DNA of 64,000 bases, taken from assembly GCF_021462505.1 (NCBI RefSeq), contig NZ_JAKEDV010000003.1, positions 258,088 to 322,087 of the forward strand, in the 5' to 3' direction. The stretch is from Thermus brockianus. GTDB taxonomy: Bacteria > Deinococcota > Deinococci > Deinococcales > Thermaceae. Under the pieces are notes generated by a model. The model did no database searches. It was not told the DNA's origin and saw only the letters and a program-made list of their open reading frames with translations. Below, in pieces: positions 61,116 through 64,000 of the stretch. How positions within the stretch are numbered: position 1 is the first letter of the stretch; the number at the start of each line of letters is the position of its first letter. The translations under genes and the position numbers were made by a program.

Positions 61116-61578
61116 GGCGTTTTCGTGGGAGTCGTTTACGCCGTTTGTGGAGCGTGGGGGTACCGTGCTTGTGGTGGCTCCGGTGTTTCGTGAGGAGGCG
61201 TTGATGCGGGCGGTGTGGGAGAACGTGAGGGCCAAGCGGGGGCAGGTGATTTTGGTGACGAGCTTTGAGGCCGTTAGGGATCCGGCTTCATACTTTTTGT
61301 CTCTGTTGGCTTTAGGAGCGAAGGCGTACCTGGTTCCTTCTTGGCCGCTGAAGCCTGAGGGATCTTTTGTGGTGGTAGACGGGAAAAAGGGGGTGATGGG
61401 GCCTTTGGTTGCGGGTTTCGCTGATCCAGAGGGGAAGACGCGGGAGTTCAGGGAAGACGAGGTGGCGAAGTGGTATTCGTACGGGTTTGCCCTGGCGCGA
61501 AGTGGTGTGCCCTTTGAGTACGACGCTCAGGGCGCGGCGTTGGCGCACATCCTGAGAAGGTTGGGGTTCGGGAGGTAG
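61039..61578 (+). CDS. Secreted PLD-fold-like protein without HKD motif
   Basis: 179 residues with signal peptide SVLRGLLVGAVLWTGSLSKA, overlapping virD4 by 77 bp. The mature part (ERGGTVLVVAPVFREEALMR; RGQVILVTSFEAV; SFVVVDGKKGVMGPLVAG) aligns by eye with the phospholipase-D fold, where the last stretch would be the HxKxxxVDG-xxxGS site; here the His and Lys are absent, so it is not an active PLD. Similar pattern in the proteins at 48648 and 49409. Confidence 0.62.
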   Translation: MARVRARSVLRGLLVGAVLWTGSLSKAFSWESFTPFVERGGTVLVVAPVFREEALMRAVWENVRAKRGQVILVTSFEAVRDPASYFLSLLALGAKAYLVPSWPLKPEGSFVVVDGKKGVMGPLVAGFADPEGKTREFREDEVAKWYSYGFALARSGVPFEYDAQGAALAHILRRLGFGR

Positions 61579-61580
61579 CG

Positions 61581-61811
61581 ATGGAGTTTCCTCTTTGGGG
61601 CAAGGTCGTCCTCTGGGTAGGCGTGGTGTTCGTCTTTTTCCTGAACCTTTGGTACACACCTTATGCGGTTTTGGTAGCGTGGGCCGTACCGAAGCTCTGG
61701 GACCGTTGGCACCGTCACCTCGAGGTGATGGAGGAACTGGTCTACCTCTTGGGGGAGAAGAAGGAGCGCGGGCATGAGGAAGTCCGTGTTTCTTCTGACT
61801 CTCTTGAGTAG
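61581..61811 (+). CDS. Small membrane protein
   Basis: 76 residues with one or two membrane segments (WGKVVLWVGVVFVFFLNLWY; PYAVLVAWAVPKLWD) and a charged C-terminus (LEVMEELVYLLGEKKERGHE). ATG directly after the previous stop, and it overlaps the transglycosylase gene by 38 bp. Function unknown; a small inner-membrane component of the machine. Confidence 0.62.
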   Translation: MEFPLWGKVVLWVGVVFVFFLNLWYTPYAVLVAWAVPKLWDRWHRHLEVMEELVYLLGEKKERGHEEVRVSSDSLE

Positions 61812-62232
61812 CGCGGTGGCCTGTGGCTATATCCCCCAGAGCCTCTGGGCGAAGACCTGGGAGTACGCCCGGGCCTGGGGGGTGGACCCCTACCTGGTGG
61901 CCGCCGTGGTGTGGGTAGAGAGCGGGTACTGCCCGGGCGCGGTAGGGCGGGCCGGAGAGGTGGGTCTGGGCCAGTTCATGCCGGGGACCTGGCAGAGAAC
62001 CACGGGGGCTCCCGTGGAGTGGCGGGCCCACCCCGACTGGGCGCTCTGGGCTGTAGCGAAGCACCTCCGGGAGCTTTACTTCGCCGTTGGAGGTGACTGG
62101 AGGAAGGCCCTTTGGGCCTACAACGCCGGGCTCGGAGCGGTGAGGAGAGGGACCATTCCCGCCTCCACCCTCCGGTACGCCGAAAAGGTCTTAGCGGTCT
62201 ACCGGAAGTTCAAAGGGGGTGGTTCGGGATGA
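61774..62232 (+). CDS. virB1: VirB1-type lytic transglycosylase
   Basis: 152 residues. Signal peptide with a possible lipobox (SSAVAC, Cys17). SLT domain: AAVVWVESGYCPGAVGRAGE with catalytic Glu49, then VGLGQFMPGTWQ and LWAYNAGLGAVRRG. It locally opens peptidoglycan for the secretion apparatus. ATG overlaps the small membrane-protein gene. The C-terminus is Lys-rich. Confidence 0.9.
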   Translation: MRKSVFLLTLLSSAVACGYIPQSLWAKTWEYARAWGVDPYLVAAVVWVESGYCPGAVGRAGEVGLGQFMPGTWQRTTGAPVEWRAHPDWALWAVAKHLRELYFAVGGDWRKALWAYNAGLGAVRRGTIPASTLRYAEKVLAVYRKFKGGGSG

Positions 62233-62924
62233 TGCGGAAGCTCTTAGCGGGGCTTTTAGTCTTCGCTTACGCTTTTGCCTTGGTGATGTCTACCGGGCAC
62301 CTTTCGGAGTGGTATGCCTTGATGCTCGGGAGTTTACCGGGGTGGTTTGCGGTGGGCTTAGCGGCGGCCCTGGAGCTTTCGGCCTTCCTGCTCTCCCTGC
62401 TCAGCAACAGCCTGTTGCGGGGGTCCGGGTGGGCAAACTATGGTGCGCTCACGGCTCTAGGGCTGGTGTGGGTGGGCAACTTCTTCTCCATGAGCCGGGC
62501 GAACACCGGAGTCCCCTCTTACGAGGTCTTCCTCGCCTCTCTTTTTGTCCCGGTGTCTACTTACGTGGTAGCTAAAGTGCTGGGTGAACTCTTGAGTTTA
62601 CCTAAAGGGGAAGAGAGGGCGGTGGAGCAACCTGTAGCGGTAAACCCGGTGGTGTACCCGAGGGAGAGTGAGGAAGACGAGGAACCAGAGGTGGAGGTAG
62701 AGAGGGAGCAGATCCGTTTTGACCGGGTGGTGGAGAGAGTAGAGGTACGCCGGAACACCCGGGAGGTCTACCTGAAGCTTCTAGAACAGCCAAGGACGGC
62801 GAAGGAGTTGATGGATCTTCTTGGGGTGACGAAGGCGGCGGTCTACAAGCAACTCCGGGCCTTAGAGGAAGAGGGGTTGGTGAAGCGTGAAGACGGCAGG
62901 TGGGAGGTGGTGAAGCGTGGTTGA
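62229..62924 (+). CDS. Membrane-anchored winged-helix protein
   Basis: 231 residues from the ATG at 62229 overlapping the previous stop. Four membrane helices (about 4-22, 33-55, 62-80, 100-120), an acidic linker, then a C-terminal ArsR-type winged helix (TAKELMDLLGVTKAAVYKQL then RALEEEGLVKREDGRWEVV). A membrane-tethered transcription factor; a candidate target for the element's own site-2 protease at 36714. It overlaps the SpoIIIAA-like gene by 8 bp. Confidence 0.75.
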   Translation: MMRKLLAGLLVFAYAFALVMSTGHLSEWYALMLGSLPGWFAVGLAAALELSAFLLSLLSNSLLRGSGWANYGALTALGLVWVGNFFSMSRANTGVPSYEVFLASLFVPVSTYVVAKVLGELLSLPKGEERAVEQPVAVNPVVYPRESEEDEEPEVEVEREQIRFDRVVERVEVRRNTREVYLKLLEQPRTAKELMDLLGVTKAAVYKQLRALEEEGLVKREDGRWEVVKRG

Positions 62925-63870
62925 AGAGAAGGAGTTCTTTGATCGGATCGAACGGGCAGAACGGCAGGGGTTAGAGCGTCTTCTCTCGTACTTTCCGGCG
63001 TGGATCCGTAGCCTCATCACAGAGGACGTGGAGGGGACGGAGGAGGTTGCCATGGACCTCGATCGTCCCCTGGTGATACGGCGGCGGGGGGAGCAGTACC
63101 TTTACCGCGAAGTTTCCGCCGCAGACATCGAATACTTCTACAACAAGGTGGGTTCTTTCCGGCCCAACGGCAGGGCGGGTATACCGGGTACGCTCCACCG
63201 GATCTCGGTGATCCGGGACTCGGACGACCTGGCGATTGGGTTCACCATCCGGTTTGGGCGGGCGATCCCGGGCATCGCTAAGCCCTTGCAGAAGTGGATT
63301 TCGGGGCGGGACTCGGTACTCATCATCGGTCCTCCTGGAGTAGGGAAGACCACGCTTCTCCGGGGTATCGTGGAGGAGAAAGCGAAGGTCTTGAAGGCCA
63401 GGCTGGTCATCGTGGACACCTCCAACGAGATCGCCGGGGACGGCACGGTGCCGCACCCCATCATCGGTTCGGCACGGCGGATGATGGTGGGGGACCCGCG
63501 AAAACAGGCATCTATCATCATGCAGGCCATCACCAACCACTCGCCGGAGACGATCGTGGTGGACGAGATCGGCTACCACGACGACGTGGCCGTCCTGGAG
63601 ACGGCCAGGAGAAGGGGTGTGGACATCGTAGCCACCGTCCACGGGGAAGACCTCATAGACGTACTGGAAAACCCCGTCCTCAAACCCCTCCTCGGCTACC
63701 CCGACCTGGAACACGGGAGAAGGCTCACCCGCCCCTCCTTCCGCATCGGCATCGCGGTCCTCGCCAAGGGGGTCTACAAGGTCTACCCCGACTTCACCCT
63801 CGCCATCGACCAGGCCCTCCGGCGAGAAGACCCCGAAGGCGTGGTGATAGACACGAGAGCCCAAAGATAA
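62917..63870 (+). CDS. SpoIIIAA/Ycf45-type ATPase, possible VirB11 substitute
   Basis: 317 residues, GTG start. Walker A IIGPPGVGKTTLLRGI (about 137-146), Walker B ETIVVDEIGYHDDVAVLETA (about 212) and IVATVHGEDLIDVLENPVLK, which is typical of SpoIIIAA-like (R3H-associated, Ycf45) secretion-type ATPases. SpoIIIAA resembles VirB11/PilT. Nothing else in the window looks like VirB11, so this may fill that role. The last 250 bp are much richer in C than the first part. Confidence 0.8.
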   Translation: MVEEKEFFDRIERAERQGLERLLSYFPAWIRSLITEDVEGTEEVAMDLDRPLVIRRRGEQYLYREVSAADIEYFYNKVGSFRPNGRAGIPGTLHRISVIRDSDDLAIGFTIRFGRAIPGIAKPLQKWISGRDSVLIIGPPGVGKTTLLRGIVEEKAKVLKARLVIVDTSNEIAGDGTVPHPIIGSARRMMVGDPRKQASIIMQAITNHSPETIVVDEIGYHDDVAVLETARRRGVDIVATVHGEDLIDVLENPVLKPLLGYPDLEHGRRLTRPSFRIGIAVLAKGVYKVYPDFTLAIDQALRREDPEGVVIDTRAQR

Positions 63871-63876
63871 GGGAAG

Positions 63877-63975
63877 TGGTATAATCCGTTTCAGACTTTT
63901 CTGGAACGGAAACGGCTTAAAAGCGGAGGCTCCCCTCTGAAGACGGCGTAAACGCGAGGGGAGCCTCACCCTTTT
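63877..63975 (+). ncRNA. Candidate small RNA or leader with two hairpins
   Basis: Promoter TGG-TATAAT (63877-63885), extended -10 of consensus quality. The transcript would begin near 63891. A hairpin CCGTTTCAGA (63886-63895) / TCTGGAACGG (63900-63909) with one G:U pair overlaps the start, and a second, perfect 12-bp hairpin GAGGCTCCCCTC (63926-63937) / GAGGGGAGCCTC (63956-63967) ends with ACCCTTTTCC. It could be an independent sRNA or the attenuated leader of a gene beyond the window. Confidence 0.5.
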
Positions 63976-64000
63976 CCTCCGTGGCGTTGATTGTATTTTC

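Larger units (their letters stand above)
26688..64000. mobile_element. Integrative and conjugative element (left part; right end outside window)
   Basis: Starts at tRNA-Ala with an integrase and excisionase-like gene, then a repressor, a replication module (Prim-Pol, AAA+ helicase, iteron-like repeats, RuvC-like nuclease), surface and secreted proteins, and a type IV secretion module with VirB1, VirB2, VirB3, VirB4, VirB6, VirB10-like and VirD4 proteins. The codon pattern (more T- and G-ending codons in many genes) differs from the chromosomal part. No housekeeping gene is found after the tRNA. The right border is not reached. Confidence 0.85.

Noticed and set aside
63871..64000. Right end of the element (attR) at the window edge
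   Set aside because: No copy of the tRNA-Ala 3' end or other match to 26688-26715 found there.

Overview
The window is high-GC DNA with Thermus-like gene content and signals: very tight ATGA/GTGA-type gene overlaps, many GTG starts, a SpoVS-family protein, a two-thioredoxin-fold protein disulfide oxidoreductase, and the rpsB-tsf-pyrH-frr-cdsA-dxr-rseP order. I read it as a Thermus (Deinococcota) chromosome. The genus is an inference from gene content; no 16S gene is present.

From 1 to about 26.7 kb is ordinary chromosome. It holds a heme cluster (hemG/hemH/hemE); a secreted PpiC-type foldase; a nitrilase-family enzyme; a sulfide/persulfide cluster (TauE-type permease, tandem rhodanese, metallo-beta-lactamase-rhodanese fusion) divergent from thiol-redox genes (protein disulfide oxidoreductase, rhodanese lipoprotein, Lgt-like/TlpA fusion); the prkA-yhbH-spoVR stress operon; a small lower-GC patch (CPBP protease, beta-lactamase-fold hydrolase); a phosphoesterase; recX; spoVS; an RsmB-like methyltransferase; proC; a glycosyltransferase; and the rseP-dxr-cdsA-frr-pyrH-tsf-rpsB block. 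The divergent promoter region at 7.77-7.89 kb carries two TACCC(C)-N-GGGGTA palindromes of CsoR/CstR type, one lying between the -35 and -10 boxes, matching the sulfur content of the flanking genes.

At 26641-26715 is tRNA-Ala(UGC). Immediately 3' of it begins an integrated element that fills the rest of the window and runs past its right edge. Its left part has a tyrosine integrase, a small excisionase-like protein, a 450-bp non-coding repeat-bearing stretch, a LexA/CI-type S24 repressor divergent from a second HTH regulator, a Prim-Pol primase, an AAA+/SF3-like helicase whose 3' end carries eleven CCACCGC/GCGGTGG heptamers (candidate iteron origin), and a RuvC-like nuclease. The middle part has two thiol-disulfide oxidoreductases, a site-2-protease-like membrane peptidase, lipoproteins, an SLH/coiled-coil/beta-barrel protein, a six-repeat surface lipoprotein and a run of secreted Cys-rich proteins of unknown function. 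The right part is a type IV secretion/conjugation module: TraX-like protein, a replication-relaxation-like protein, a VirB10 apparently split in two genes, VirB2, VirB3, VirB4, VirB5/TrbJ-like, VirB6/TrbL-like, VirD4, VirB1 transglycosylase and a SpoIIIAA/Ycf45-type ATPase that may replace VirB11. I read the whole as an integrative and conjugative element.

How the parts may work together (inference): integrase and excisionase move the element at tRNA-Ala; the S24 repressor keeps it quiet until damage; the Prim-Pol/helicase/origin module replicates the excised circle; the VirB/VirD4 machine transfers it; and the oxidoreductases fold the disulfide-rich secreted parts. No classical relaxase, VirB8 or VirB11 was recognised, and the right attachment site is outside the window.
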